Positions 49,060 through 59,699 are shown, counted from the stretch's first letter. The stretch is DNA of 64,000 nucleotides from Holothuria scabra (GCA_037179385.1 CM074193.1:40270846-40334845), one strand, 5' to 3'. Notes: generated by a model from the sequence alone, not told the origin. Numbers and translations: made by a program.

Positions 49060-50290
49060 TACTTTCCCCAATAATGGACAAGTTCACTCGCACTATTCAA
49101 AACTAAGCTTCCCTGATCGGTAATGATTTTGCCAATGTCATGAATGATATTAACATAAAAAATTGAATATTTATAGGTGATTTAAGTGACCACCTTCCTG
49201 TTTTTAGAATAAGTGTTTACAGTATAAACAGAACAAATTTGCAACAAGTTGGGATTGTTAGGAGAAGCGATGATGTATCAATTCAACTCCTCAAGGAATG
49301 ATTAGTTTTGGGAAAGATGGTTTGTACAATTAATGATGTTCAAATATCCTACTATGATCATTTTATAGATTTTATAAGTAAGTTGTGTAATAAAAAATGC
49401 CCTTCAAACCAGAAAGTCATTTAGGTGAGTGAGAAGTAATAATTTCAGAAGGATTAATAAAAACGCATACAGAAAAATTGTTAATATGTAAATTTTCCTA
49501 AGAATAGAACTTTAGAATGTGTAAGAAGTGTAAGAACAAACCGACTTCAGTGCCAAGGGTATCTTATAGAAGAAGAACGACTATATGAAAGACTCTTATA
49601 TCGTCATAAAAAACATTAAAGAAACATGGGTGGTGTTGAATAGTATTACTGAATTATTATTATTATTAACAACATATACAATAGTAGTAATGCTAATCCT
49701 GGTACCTTTGTATTGAGGATAGAAAGGTGCCCCGTAGCAAGAATATTGTAGATGGTTTTAAGAAATTCTCTACTAATAGACCTATTTCCAAATAGCAAAT
49801 TACAAAGAGTTGTGCGATAGAGTTTTGGTGTTTGTCATTTTTGTCAATGGCATTTTACTGTGGTTAAAATTGATGCATACCCAAAACTATATCCCACAAT
49901 TCATTGTAATTGCTATTTGGAAATAGGTCTATGTGGACACGCTTTAGCGGCATCTATACCAATACAAGACGGCTCAGAGTATGATTACTTGGATAAGATT
50001 AATACACATTCTATGATTTTAGAGGATGCTACTGAAGGCGACGTTTTGGATACTGTTAGAAATTTTAAGCGATAAAAGTTATAAACTTGCCAGTGGACAG
50101 CAAAAACTTAAGTATGTCATTGGTCAAAGTTATTATTCCGTCTGTTGTGAAACGTTTTCTTTTATCTGAAATAAATCGTTAACTACTGGAGTTTTTTTCT
50201 GATGAAAATTGCTAAAGTGATATCTATATTTAGGTCTTGAGAATAAATGTGTTTAATAAATACAGACCAGTTTTCTTGCTCCTGCATCTT
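49060..50290 (+). pseudogene. LINE relic (CR1/Jockey-like): endonuclease end to start of reverse transcriptase
   Basis: Pieces of a non-LTR retrotransposon ORF2 appear in the right order in shifting frames. SLIGNDFANVMNDI and DLSDHLPVF (about 49,105-49,205) are the end of an APE-type endonuclease. KNIKETWVVLNSIT (about 49,606-49,650) is the linker. LAASIPIQDGSEYDYLDKI and DVLDTVRNFK (about 49,940-50,070) are the pre-RT segment. SMSLVKVIIPSVV and NKYRPV (about 50,110-50,272) are the opening of reverse transcriptase. Many stops and frameshifts, no 5' end and no catalytic palm show it is dead and truncated. It is split by the MITE at 49,779-49,929. The clade assignment is by motif style only. 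Confidence 0.75.
49779..49929. mobile_element. MITE with TA duplication nested in the LINE relic
   Basis: 151 bp beginning GACCTATTTCCAAATAGC and ending with its exact complement. The inverted repeat continues as AATTACAA and beyond to about 38 bp with one indel and a few mismatches. TA flanks both ends (49,777-49,778 and 49,930-49,931), the target of mariner/Tc1. No coding capacity. LINE sequence resumes on the other side, so the insert is younger than the LINE. Confidence 0.85.
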
Positions 50291-51004
50291 ACTTTCCTTT
50301 CCTCCTTCTTTCTTTTCTTCAAGTGTCTCCTTCAGCTGCTTGAGTATACCAGCAGTTATGTTAAATGTGTTTCTTATAACCTCCTTTCAATTCAATGTGT
50401 TAAATATATGTGTAGGGGAAAAAACAATCTCTTAACATTATTCTTTCGTTTTTCTCCCTTTTTCTCATAGTTTGAATGTTTAAGATAAACATGAATTTTG
50501 GGTAAGGTAATGGCTTAACCGTTAACTACTGTGGTGTGGTTAAATTGTAAGATGATGGAAATAAGCATTGTCAGTACCAGTGTCGGTGGACTGCATGATG
50601 GCGGTACACTTAGCTTAATTTAATCCCCGCTCCTGGCACTTTTGAAACCCCAGTTACGCTACTGACCGTGTTCTATGATCAACATCCATGTCTAACTTAA
50701 ACCAGATTAATATCTTTGATATTACGCACAAAATAGTTAAATAAGCTTGACTGGTTTTCCATAAGCCAGTCAAGTTACATCGAAGTCTAAGAGGTCAAAA
50801 GTCATGACAGTACTCTGAACGCAAATGCTGCACTGCACTTGCACAGTGACCCTGAGAATAAACGGTACTTGGGTATACACTATGCAATAATGCACAGCCT
50901 TCAGCCCTCATGCGTGCGAATAAGGAATCGGTTATGGTAAAATAAAGGAAGGAAGGACACTTCGGCATAAATACCGTCTACATCGCGATATTTAAAATGA
51001 TGGT
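50291..51004. other. unannotated DNA
   Basis: CT-rich sequence follows the LINE relic and could be its diverged continuation. A 9-10-bp-arm hairpin (CTTGACTGG with CCAGTCAAG) lies near 50,745-50,776. No gene. Confidence 0.4.
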
Positions 51005-51225
51005 TAATGGGCAAAAACAGTCGCCCGAACTTACTTTGAAGCAACAACTAAATTCATTTCTCCTCAAAGTATCTTTCAAAATATTTTAGGACTTCAAAAC
51101 CAAGTAGTACCTTCTAGTAAATTTCACATTTGAGGAGAAAAGGATATTGTTACATGACTCTCAAGAGCCAATCATGAAACATTGCAGTCTACTACACTAC
51201 TTCAAGTTGGGGGGGGGGGGGGGCT
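51005..51225 (-). repeat. dispersed repeat family R4, copy c (inverted)
   Basis: Reverse complement of the 47,165-47,425 type, ending on the plus strand in a run of 15 G (51,209-51,223) where the other copies have GGTTTGGGG. The G expansion seems specific to this copy. Confidence 0.6.
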
Positions 51226-51239
51226 GCTATTTCTCTATA

Positions 51240-51424
51240 CAGTGTTGTTACAAATCACGACTAGAGTCACTTCCTCTCAAAATGATAGTGACTCGACAGA
51301 ATTCAGGAGTTAGTTCCCCATTGAAATAGTACGGTGACTCGAGTCAATGATTGGAATCGAGTCCCTTAAAAGGTTGAAAACTGGTGACTGGAGTCACTAA
51401 TCTAGTGACTCGATTGCAACACTA
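51240..51424. mobile_element. hAT MITE, 185 bp, rich in TGACTC/GAGTCA motifs
   Basis: Perfect 8-bp target copies TCTCTATA lie at 51,232-51,239 and 51,425-51,432. Ends are CAGTGTTG and the complement of TAGTGTTG, fitting the hAT end rule YARNG. The interior repeats GTGACTCGA, GAGTCAC and one TGACTCGAGTCA palindrome, giving six or more half-sites in both orientations. No coding capacity. Confidence 0.9.
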
Positions 51425-51432
51425 TCTCTATA

Positions 51433-51540
51433 ACGCAGGATCACGAGTGAAGGTGTGCCAAGCCTTATCGCACGTCACCGTGCACTGCAGACACAAGCGG
51501 TGATCGCTTAGCTTTTTCACTACTTCGCAAGTAGCCATAC
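51433..51540. other. spacer
   Basis: No feature recognised. Confidence 0.4.
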
Positions 51541-51620
51541 TTTTTTTTTTCTAAAATCCTTCCAACCCTCTGTCAAAGGGCCGTTTGGCGAAACCAAACT
51601 TTAAACTGCTTCCCAAAGCA
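51541..51620 (-). repeat. dispersed repeat R5, copy b (inverted)
   Basis: CCAACCCTCTGTCAAAGGGC and CCAAACTTTAAACTGCTTCC are the complement of 6,951-7,010 with a few differences. Confidence 0.55.
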
Positions 51621-52035
51621 CTGCTATAAGTCCACTGAAGGACAACACTTGACCAACCTCACGGCCCTCAGACCATTTACATCATTAGTCTGTCAGGACT
51701 TAATGAAACAGTACCGCGGTGCGGAACCACGTTGCATGACCAGCCAGTCATAACCAGATAACCGTCAATGCAGTATATACTCGCATTAATGTCCCCACTG
51801 AGTTTGTGTGATGATCACACCGCTACAGTGTCTTCGCATTTTAACGATTTGGTGTCTGTTTAAACAGTTTGGTTCTTGTGAAAAGTATCAAAAAATTGGT
51901 TGATTAAGGCAATCTTAAGGTAGCACATTTGTAAGTTTTCTGAGGAAGGGGATTGAAAGGATTGAATTGCATAGGCAATTTTCGTAACCGACTTCCCTCG
52001 CTTACGGTTAGCGAGTAGGAATTGTTATTTGGTCC
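51621..52035. other. unannotated DNA
   Basis: No supported feature. Confidence 0.4.
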
Positions 52036-52043
52036 CAGCTAGC

Positions 52044-52220
52044 CAGTGGCGTAACCACGGGGCGTGGTTTTGGGGGTTGAAATCCCCATGACCCAACCTT
52101 GAAAAAAATAATGGCAAAAAACACCTAAATTTGTCGTTCTCCCCCTCCCCTTAGACTTTTCCCTTGCGTCTTGCTCCAATTAACACCTACCCCCATGACA
52201 CAATCCTGGTTACACTATTG
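52044..52220. mobile_element. hAT MITE, 177 bp
   Basis: Perfect 8-bp target copies CAGCTAGC at 52,036-52,043 and 52,221-52,228. Ends CAGTGGCGTAACCACG and the complement of CAATAGTGTAACCAGG form an imperfect inverted repeat. The left end resembles the 1.6-kb hAT-like element at 34,335. No coding capacity. Confidence 0.85.
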
Positions 52221-52228
52221 CAGCTAGC

Positions 52229-54300
52229 ACGCGCTAAGTTTCGTAATTACACAGCGATCGTACCGAAAGTTTAAATCAAGATTTTCTGTTAAAAATAAGA
52301 GCATAAATTTAACTTTCAATCTCAATAAGCCCTGTGTTCCATACTTTTGTCGCCTTGGCCAAACCAATTTGCTTCTTCACTGTGGCAGTGCCCGATGCCG
52401 AAGCGTTGCCGCGAACAATAGTTTGCTATACCCTTAAGACCTTTGTGCTGACATGCGCAGTTACTATTATGAACTGGTTTATAGTAAATTATTATGGTGA
52501 CATAGAAAAAATGAAACTCGTAGAAAACTTTTCCAGGAATTATAAGGTTAGTAGAGCTTCAACAAAGGCGCTGCTCCTGTTCTCTCTAAGCTTTATATTC
52601 CACCAAAGAGCTAACACTCAGTACTAGAATTAGCTATGGGCCTATAATCACACAAGTCAGTGGTATTTAGACAGACAAATAGATATGAGCCAAGACACAT
52701 TAGGGGAGGAACAATGTTTATGTAATGTTTGTTTCCAACGAGGTTGTCCTATCTGACCACCCATTTGGCAAGGTAACGTACTGCGACACATCCTGTGTTG
52801 ATATGCGTTAGGTTTGCAATTCTGCCATTCTCGTCTACTCTCTTTTATTTTTTCCTTTCAATGATGATCACAGTTTCCGGTCACTAAAGTATATCCCTGA
52901 ACTTCCGTCTTTCCCTGATGTTCCAAAGGTGTTTTCTTTTATTAAGATTCTTTCAATCAATTTGCCGTATAGGCCTACTTTAAATATATCCCAGCGTGTT
53001 TACAATAAAATGAGGTTCTGTGTTCGTCTTCATTACATTAAATCATAGCAGCAATAAAGAGTAAGGAGACGGTAGATTATGTAAAGTTTGTGTACAAATA
53101 AATACATGGCATATGTCAGGAAAGGTGTTGATCCCCTTTCAACTGCAATATTATTTCCGGAGGACTTAAAGAAGTTAGTTCTAAAATCCTACGTAGCTAA
53201 TGATAACAATATAATGTCGTAATAAGCTGCAGCACCTCACGCTCGAATTTAGGGCGGTCTAGAAACCCGCCTCTTGAACTGAAAACATGAAAGTAACAGG
53301 AAATAGAAAATGAAGGAAAAACATTCGGAAAAAGTAATTATAGTATTTACGAATTTTCCTACCTTTTTTCTAAAAATAAATGTATTCCCGAATCTAAAAC
53401 AAACACTCATCACTTCAAGTGCGTTTTAGTCAGAAACTAAGCCTAGCAGGGTTCCTAATTGATGACTTCAATCTTTCATTGACATCAAAGTTTAAATGTT
53501 TAAAAGATGGAAAGTGTCTCACATTTCACACAAGTGGTATATTTTGGTCTCACATTAGGACATCAAATGACCACAAAATCTGGATGACCAGAGTTTCACT
53601 TTAAGTAACATAAACGTATAAATACCTGTATTATTCATCCACACGATTGCAAGCTTGCACATTAGTAAAGTTAACAATAAAATGTATAAAAAATCTATGA
53701 CAAAGTAGAGATTGAAGTGACTGATTCTAGGATAATCACAATATAACCACATATGTACCCCAGGCCTTCCATCGAGTGCCCAAGATGTAAGTATAATGTA
53801 GCTAATACTTTGACATCATCACTACAGCATCGTGATTATAACAAGTATTGTTTGCGTGCCTTTGTGACATTGAGGCTGGTGTATGGATAATTATTGGTAT
53901 TATTGATCAATTATATGTATCTCTTGTCAATAAATGACTTAAAATTCGTTAAGAATAAAGGTGAATGAATATTTTTTATATGTGTCTAAATCATAAAAAA
54001 TAGTGTAAAGGTCTACGATTATTCTATATCTATATAACATAGCAAATTTTTCATAATACAATTCAATACTGCAAACCGAATATTTGCTTAAAAATTCGTA
54101 GATTCTAAACTAACATGATGTATAGGATTAACACTAACAGCGTAAAACTTCCTTCACTTTGTGAAACTATATATATCTAGTATAGTTTTTATGCTAGAAT
54201 GGCAAGATGCTTATTTTAAACTTAAATTTATAACTTTCATGCAGATTTTTTTCGACGACGGGGAATCACAGTTTCTGAACCTCTCCTGTTTACTCGAAAT
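52229..54300. other. unannotated AT-rich DNA
   Basis: No supported gene. The frame 52,334-52,627 (+) codes a hydrophobic stretch but shows no family motif, and its ATG has no recognisable context. Confidence 0.4.
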
Positions 54301-54360
54301 TAATCATTTATGTACATAACTAATCATTAATGTACATAATTAATCATTTATGTACATAAT
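54301..54360. repeat. tandem repeat, three 20-bp units
   Basis: TAATCATTTATGTACATAAY occurs three times exactly in register with one internal substitution in the middle unit. The near identity suggests a recent origin or a length-variable locus. Confidence 0.9.
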
Positions 54361-54603
54361 TTTCGAGGTTGGAGGAGCTTGACTCTCAAAATTCCTGATA
54401 ACAGTAAACCACAATTTTAAAATCCATTTGTCTTCACAATTTCGTTGCTGCCATGATTGAGGTACCACAAATTTCCCCATAAATTTAGAATACTGCAAGG
54501 GGTAGCGTTACAAGATATACGTTATTGTACCGGAAACTACAAGAAAACTACAGAAAACCCTAAGACGGGTAAGATTAAGGATAATCGCTTTTGTATCTTG
54601 TAG
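54361..54603. other. unannotated DNA
   Basis: Ends in CTTTTGTATCTTGTAG, which could serve as a splice acceptor for the frame that follows. Confidence 0.3.
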
Positions 54604-54828
54604 GAAGAAAGCGCTGTATGTATTTCTTTTTCAATGAAATCAACTGTTCAAGATAAAAAGGTGTTTGAAGTCGGGGAGCTTTCCAAACAACAGCTCCCTG
54701 CTGAAAAGGAGTCAATTAAGTATAGAGATTTTTCTTGTAACGTCATAACACTCCATGACGACCATGTTGGAATACATGTAACTACGCAAGTAGACCCAAC
54801 CCGACACGCTTGCTCAATTATTGTTTAA
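54604..54828 (+). CDS. possible terminal coding exon, function unknown
   Basis: From a plausible acceptor AG at 54,602-54,603 the frame is open for 74 residues to a TAA at 54,826-54,828; the first ATG is at 54,634. The peptide is mixed and charged (KVFEVGELSKQQLPAEKES), with a C-terminal part reading CNVITLHDDHVGIHV, and ends HACSIIV. This composition is less AT-driven than other frames in the window. I do not recognise a family, see no partner exon within a few kilobases, and would expect frames of this length by chance. It is a candidate only. Confidence 0.2.
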   Translation, partial: EESAVCISFSMKSTVQDKKVFEVGELSKQQLPAEKESIKYRDFSCNVITLHDDHVGIHVTTQVDPTRHACSIIV

Positions 54829-55265
54829 ACACCCTGTATACCGCAGTGTATATACTGTACAGTGTGTTCAGCACAAAGCTATCTGTACTTGTGATGTCTT
54901 CCAGCATCTCGGAACCGTGACGTAGGCCTCTAGGAAGAAGATTCTAACTGATGGAATGATTGACTTCATTTTAACATTAATTAAGCTTTGGATGGAGGAA
55001 GCGCGTTTGAATTGAGACAAACTAATAACATGGTCATATCACGGGGATCACATTTGTCTTGGTTTAGAAACGCTGAAAGATGATAAATGTTTTTCAAGAG
55101 ACTTTTCAATCACTGGACAATACTCCCATATAGTTCACAGTTCACTTATCCATTATTAGATCAGTATCGTTGTCAATGTATTTGTCTTGAAATAATTTGT
55201 TACCAAACCGAGTACCTTTTCTACAACTTACAAGGTTCTTTGTAGAAAGCTATTGAAAGAGACCA
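54829..55265. other. unannotated DNA
   Basis: No supported feature. Confidence 0.4.
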
Positions 55266-56490
55266 TAGGCGTACGAGGCGGTGTCAGGGGGGCTAGATTC
55301 CCCCTCTCTAAATTTCCGCAAAATCTAAAATTCGGACATGCATTTTGAAAAAAAAAAAATCGAACAGTCTCTTGAGTTTTAAAAATGGCCTGGTTCAAAA
55401 AATTCCTAATCGTGCCCGAAATCTAAAAATATACACGAAAAAGGAAGGAAACGTCATAGTCACGATAAAAGTTTCGAAATATCAAGTTTTCAAAAATTCC
55501 CAACACATTCGGGCAACGTCAAAAGTTATTAGGCCTATTCGTGAATTTTATTTGAGCCTTTCGTAACATACGGTAGTGCTCGAGATGGTCGAAAAACGGA
55601 AAACCCTATGTTCAAGTAAAATTTAGAAGGTAAAAGTGATAACAAATTGCGACACATTCGGGTATCTTGTGAAAAAAGTTTTCCTCACCCCAACTCATAC
55701 TGTAGTCCTGCATTAACTTTGTCCCAAATGATACAGGTGTAGTGCCGTATAGTTTGCCCTCTATCCTGCCTCTATAGAGGCAAAATCGGACAATAATGGT
55801 TATAAAGATCGGGAAATTTGTTTTTCAACACTTTAATGAAACAGTGTGAGAATATCTTCCTATAGAGCTGCATAAAATGTCATTTGTACCTAAGTGACAT
55901 ACTTTTGTAAAAGTTGTTACTTATAAGAGTAAAACAATACGTAGTCCAGAGTCCGAGCAGTTACTTTAACAAATTCATCAATTCAATAAATGTTGAATTT
56001 AGCCAAACGTAGCGTAAAAACATTAGCTTGTTTTGACTTCCGTTTCGTAGATTTCCGCCGGAGAGGCACAAGACCATTTCTTCGGATCCTTTAGTGGTAT
56101 ATTTTCTCTGGTAATTTCTGATCAAAAACGACTGCTGAGATCTCCCTTGTAAGCCTGACAACTGCCATTTCAGAAGTTGAGCTGATATTTTAACGTTGTC
56201 CTGTACACTCCGAAAAAAATGATGGCGCTTCTCTTAGACAGTCTTTTAATTAAATTTTAAGTGAATATTTTTGTAAACAAAACTAAAAATAGCGAGGCTT
56301 AGATCCTGCTTGTAAACCTGGGAAATGCCATTTCCGGCTGTCTGACGGTACGATTTTTCAATTTTTTTTTTGTACACTCCCCAACAAATTATGGCGCTCC
56401 GTTTCGCTTAGATATAACATTTTTCGGACAAAAAATCCCCCCTCCCCCCCCCCCCCCCAAAAAAATAAGTGAAATGCAACCGTACGCCTG
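55266..56490 (-). mobile_element. candidate GCGGAGCG-type nonautonomous element, about 1.2 kb
   Basis: Left end TAGGCGTACG and right end the complement of CAGGCGTACG make a 9-10-bp inverted pair obeying the YARNG rule. Minus-strand hallmark units lie at about 56,373-56,411 and 56,201-56,240, with CAGACAGCCGGAAATGGC near 56,335. A C run near 56,437-56,458 matches the G tract beside other ends of the family. The flanks do not show a clean target duplication, so the two ends may belong to different insertions. Confidence 0.45.
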
Positions 56491-57439
56491 TAAAAGAAGC
56501 CTTTCGAAGGTTTAACATTTTTGCCTTGTGCCACCATGGGAGAAAAGTGTTAGGGAATTCAGTTGAAAATTGAAATTAGTATATTTTCTCTTTTCTCCAA
56601 TATTCTGAAAGTGCTACGTTTTTAAAAGCTGGATGATCTTAACATGTAAAATCAGTGCAAGGACCGCATTTACAGTGCCTAGGTGACACGTCTCCTAGGT
56701 CTCAAGGTAAGGTTATTGATTCTTGAAAAAGCAAATCACAATCCTCAATAAAATCCTCCCGTTAAAGAAAGACGTTACTTCCACCAAACAATATCTTACT
56801 CGTGAAGTTTGTCTTCATGACAGGGATCAATAGTGAGAGGGACCCCCGCACAAATTTCCACTTGTAGTATGTTTCGACGTACTACCATACAGCTTAATAA
56901 ATTGTGCGTTTTCTTTAAAGTTGCTTTTAACTTTCTTAGGAATTTCCTTGAGGCACCGAAATGTTTAGATATCAGGCATTATTTGCATTCATAATGTATT
57001 TATTTTCTTTGCTTTGTAACTTAACTTTGCTAGTATTTGCTTCACTTGCGTTCAGGTTTGACTAGAATTTGTATCTTTCGGATAGTAAATTGCAAGGAAA
57101 TGTAAAATTTACCACAACTCACACATTTGACAAAGTGACTAAAATGACCCAAAATATTGATTATCATGAGCGTATTTTCCTTAACATTATTCTTTATTCT
57201 ACTTAGATTGTGTCTACTAGCACAGCTGACTCTTTGTTAAAAAAAAATAAACCTGCCCTTGTTAGAACTCATAATATGAAAATTACCCGTAATGAAATAA
57301 CAACCGTGACTTACAACGGCAATTAAGGGTTTAACATTAATGAAAAAAGAACGATAATGGAAAGAATTCTTCGAATCGGTTATTTCACATTTTTCCAACG
57401 CCTATGTATGTGTATATAGTCAGGCAGGCAGACAGGTGG
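56491..57439. other. unannotated DNA
   Basis: No supported gene. The final 20 bp are GGCAGGCAGACAGG-type simple sequence that continues beyond the next element. Confidence 0.45.
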
Positions 57440-57442
57440 TTA

Positions 57443-58060
57443 TGCCTCAGTCACATTACCGCCGGGCGCCGGCCGATGAGTAGACATCGGCCGATGTCTG
57501 ACATCGGCCGGGCGCCGGGGGATTTTTACCAAATCTCACCGACATCTTTCATGTGGTCACATTGCTCCGGTCGCGGCTCGGGCGCCGCCAGTTGACCGGG
57601 CGATGGTTTCTCCATCAATTTCGTTGGGCTCCGGCCGGTGTCCTTTAGGACGTCTGCAGGTCACCTGCCGAACACCGGCAGGACATCGGCAGATGTCTGA
57701 CCCCCGGCAGTGCCCTGCCCGGGCGCCCGCAGGGTGCCGACCGGGCATCTGACGGTCGCCCTTCACATTGGGCAATGTCCGGTCGGGTTCCCGCCGATAT
57801 ACATACTTTTTCAGATGTCTCGGTGATGTATCCACCGGCGCCGATGACCCACCAACGTCGGCAACTCATCTGAAAATTTTAACTCCACGCTAAAACTTCA
57901 CCGGGCGCCACCTGATGTCTAAAAATCGGCCGGCGAGGCAAATTCGTCGGCCGATCATTTGCAGGGCGCCCGCCGATGTCGCCGATGTCTGGCCGATTAA
58001 GGTCCCGTCGGCGCCCGGCCGGGCGCCTTTTCGGACATCGGCGGTAACGTGACTGTAGCA
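57443..58060. mobile_element. GC-rich PIF/Harbinger-like MITE, 618 bp
   Basis: Terminal inverted repeats TGCCTCAGTCACATTACC and TGCTACAGTCACGTTACC, both followed by GCCG, match at 19 of 22 positions. TTA flanks both ends (57,440-57,442 and 58,061-58,063), the usual 3-bp target of PIF/Harbinger. The interior is dominated by GGGCGCCGG and GCCGATGTC motifs in both orientations, including a 21-bp palindrome at 57,489-57,509, and contrasts sharply with the AT-rich host. Frames on both strands here (57,404-58,352) are by-products of GC richness. Superfamily rests on the 3-bp duplication only. Confidence 0.78.
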
Positions 58061-58063
58061 TTA

Positions 58064-58240
58064 GGAAGGCAGGGAGTATAGGCAGGCGGGCGGCTGGACC
58101 GGAGGACGGGTGCGTGGGGTAGGTAGTTGCGTTATGTTGATTGGTGGGTCGGTGGATCGGTGGGTGTTCAAGCGGAAAGGCGAGCAGGCTGGCAGGTGGG
58201 CAGGTTTGATAAGGTCCAACGTTTACGCATGTATGCACGT
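58064..58240. repeat. degenerate GGCAGG/GGTGGG simple sequence
   Basis: GGCAGG, GGCGGGCGG, GGTGGGTCGGTGG and GGCTGGCAGGTGGGCAGG variants. The same sequence (CAGGCAGGCAGACAGGTGG) ends just left of 57,440, so the Harbinger-like MITE inserted into it. Confidence 0.55.
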
Positions 58241-58272
58241 GAGTATGTAGAAATGGCCTAGGTTTGTTGGTT

Positions 58273-58465
58273 AGATGAAGTATTACGGCCCAGTTTCCAA
58301 CCAAATGGTTCAATTCGAGCCGGCCAAGGCCATTTTTCCAGCTGTGGCTCACTGGCTTGTTTTCCCTTCTTCATTGATCATGCTGAGCACTATAGGCACA
58401 ATGGCAATACGTTCCATTTAAAAAGTCTTCGGTGTAGTCGGTTGCTCTAACCACTTAGCCATGCG
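58273..58465 (-). mobile_element. tRNA-derived SINE with 18-bp target duplication
   Basis: GGCCTAGGTTTGTTGGTT occurs perfectly at 58,255-58,272 and 58,466-58,483, the long duplication left by LINE-type retroposition. On the minus strand the unit starts with the tRNA-like head ATGGCTAAGTGGTTAGAGC, a good A box. The body holds GCCATTGTGCCTATAGTGCT with CAGCATG, then GCCAGTGAGCCACAGCTGG, GGCCTTGGCCGGCTCGAATT and a tail ending ACTTCATCT. Copies or parts are at 28.6, 47.0 and 59.7 kb. Length is about 193 bp. Confidence 0.85.
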
Positions 58466-58483
58466 GGCCTAGGTTTGTTGGTT

Positions 58484-59699
58484 GCACGGAGCACACGAAC
58501 ATTAGCCACCTAGTTACCTAATATTTACTGGACCAAAATGAGATGTGGAGAGGATTGCTAAGAAGGGATATCGGCAATAAGAATGATAGGATCCAGTGGC
58601 GTCAATAGCTTCCAATCAAGAGGCCCTAGCACGACTTGTTGTATCCAGGGGCAACATATGCTTCGGGTACCGGTTATGCACTCGGAAGTTATTGGTCATT
58701 TATGAACCCGAACATGATGACGAAAATAGCAGCCTTAGAGAAGATTGGTATGCTCTATTAAATATCAACATTCGAATTGTGCAACAAGACCATGGGTTGG
58801 GAGAGATCCATTGTTGTAACGGTTTGAACTCTGCAAGTCGGCCCTAGTATACGAAACATCCACCTTGGCAGGTGACTAGAGTGCTATTTAGTAAGCCGAT
58901 ATGAAATTATTTTAACGGAAGCTGACTGTCTAATGCAATAGATTGGAAACTGATTACGTTCTGGAAACAGCATATGGAGTTAAAAACATACGAAATACTT
59001 TTTATCACACACCCTCAAACCTATAATGACAACTGTCGTTGACCTATTAGTTATATTATGAATTCTCTTATCTTATACATTCCAGAAAGTGTTACGCTTT
59101 TGTGTGACCCAAACTAGCCTGGTCAATATTGCCATTACTTTCTGTACAGCCTATGGCACTTTTCGCGTCCCTTGACAACAGTCGGTGTCATCTTTATCCT
59201 GCCCAAACAATAATTTCACATTCGTAGGTTTGTTTCCGTCTACATCCTTTCTTAAACATTGCAACTTACAGAAGGGTGTAATTGGGGACACTTCCCCACA
59301 GATTCGGAGTTTAATATGCATTAGACAAATTATTACCTTTTTTACTTTCCTTCTCTAAAACAAATCATCCACTGTGACATAAAGCTATCAGTCCAATTTT
59401 AAGAAATATTGCAAAACACAATTCCAGTTAATTATTGAAGTGAACATTTCCCCATATTACCATCATGGCTGTCACGCTCAGAGCAGTTGCAAATGTAGAA
59501 GCAGTGGTTTAATTTTGGACAAAGAGCAACAATTTCATCGTCTCAATAATACCCTGCACGTTTAAAACTAAATCATAGATCTTGCAAATTTTTCGGGGAG
59601 AATGACGAATACTACTTCGATCTTTTGTGGTTACACAATGAACATATTAAAAAGACTGTCGAAAGAAAAGCGTAGAAAAATTAGATGGCACATCACAAA
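58484..59699. other. unannotated DNA
   Basis: No supported gene. The plus frame 58,596-58,847 (83 codons) has no recognisable motif and no copy elsewhere in the window. Confidence 0.4.

Noticed and set aside
52334..52627. 97-codon hydrophobic frame
   Set aside because: No family resemblance; T-rich DNA readily gives hydrophobic frames.
55266..56490. Considered as a firmly bounded hAT element
   Set aside because: Ends pair well but flanking target copies do not match, so it is kept only as a low-confidence candidate.
57557..58352. Arg/Gly/Pro-rich minus-strand frames
   Set aside because: By-products of the GC-rich MITE and flanking GGCAGG sequence; they cross the MITE boundary and target site.
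58596..58847. 83-codon frame with mixed composition
   Set aside because: No motif, no splice or promoter context and no relative; length is within chance for this window.
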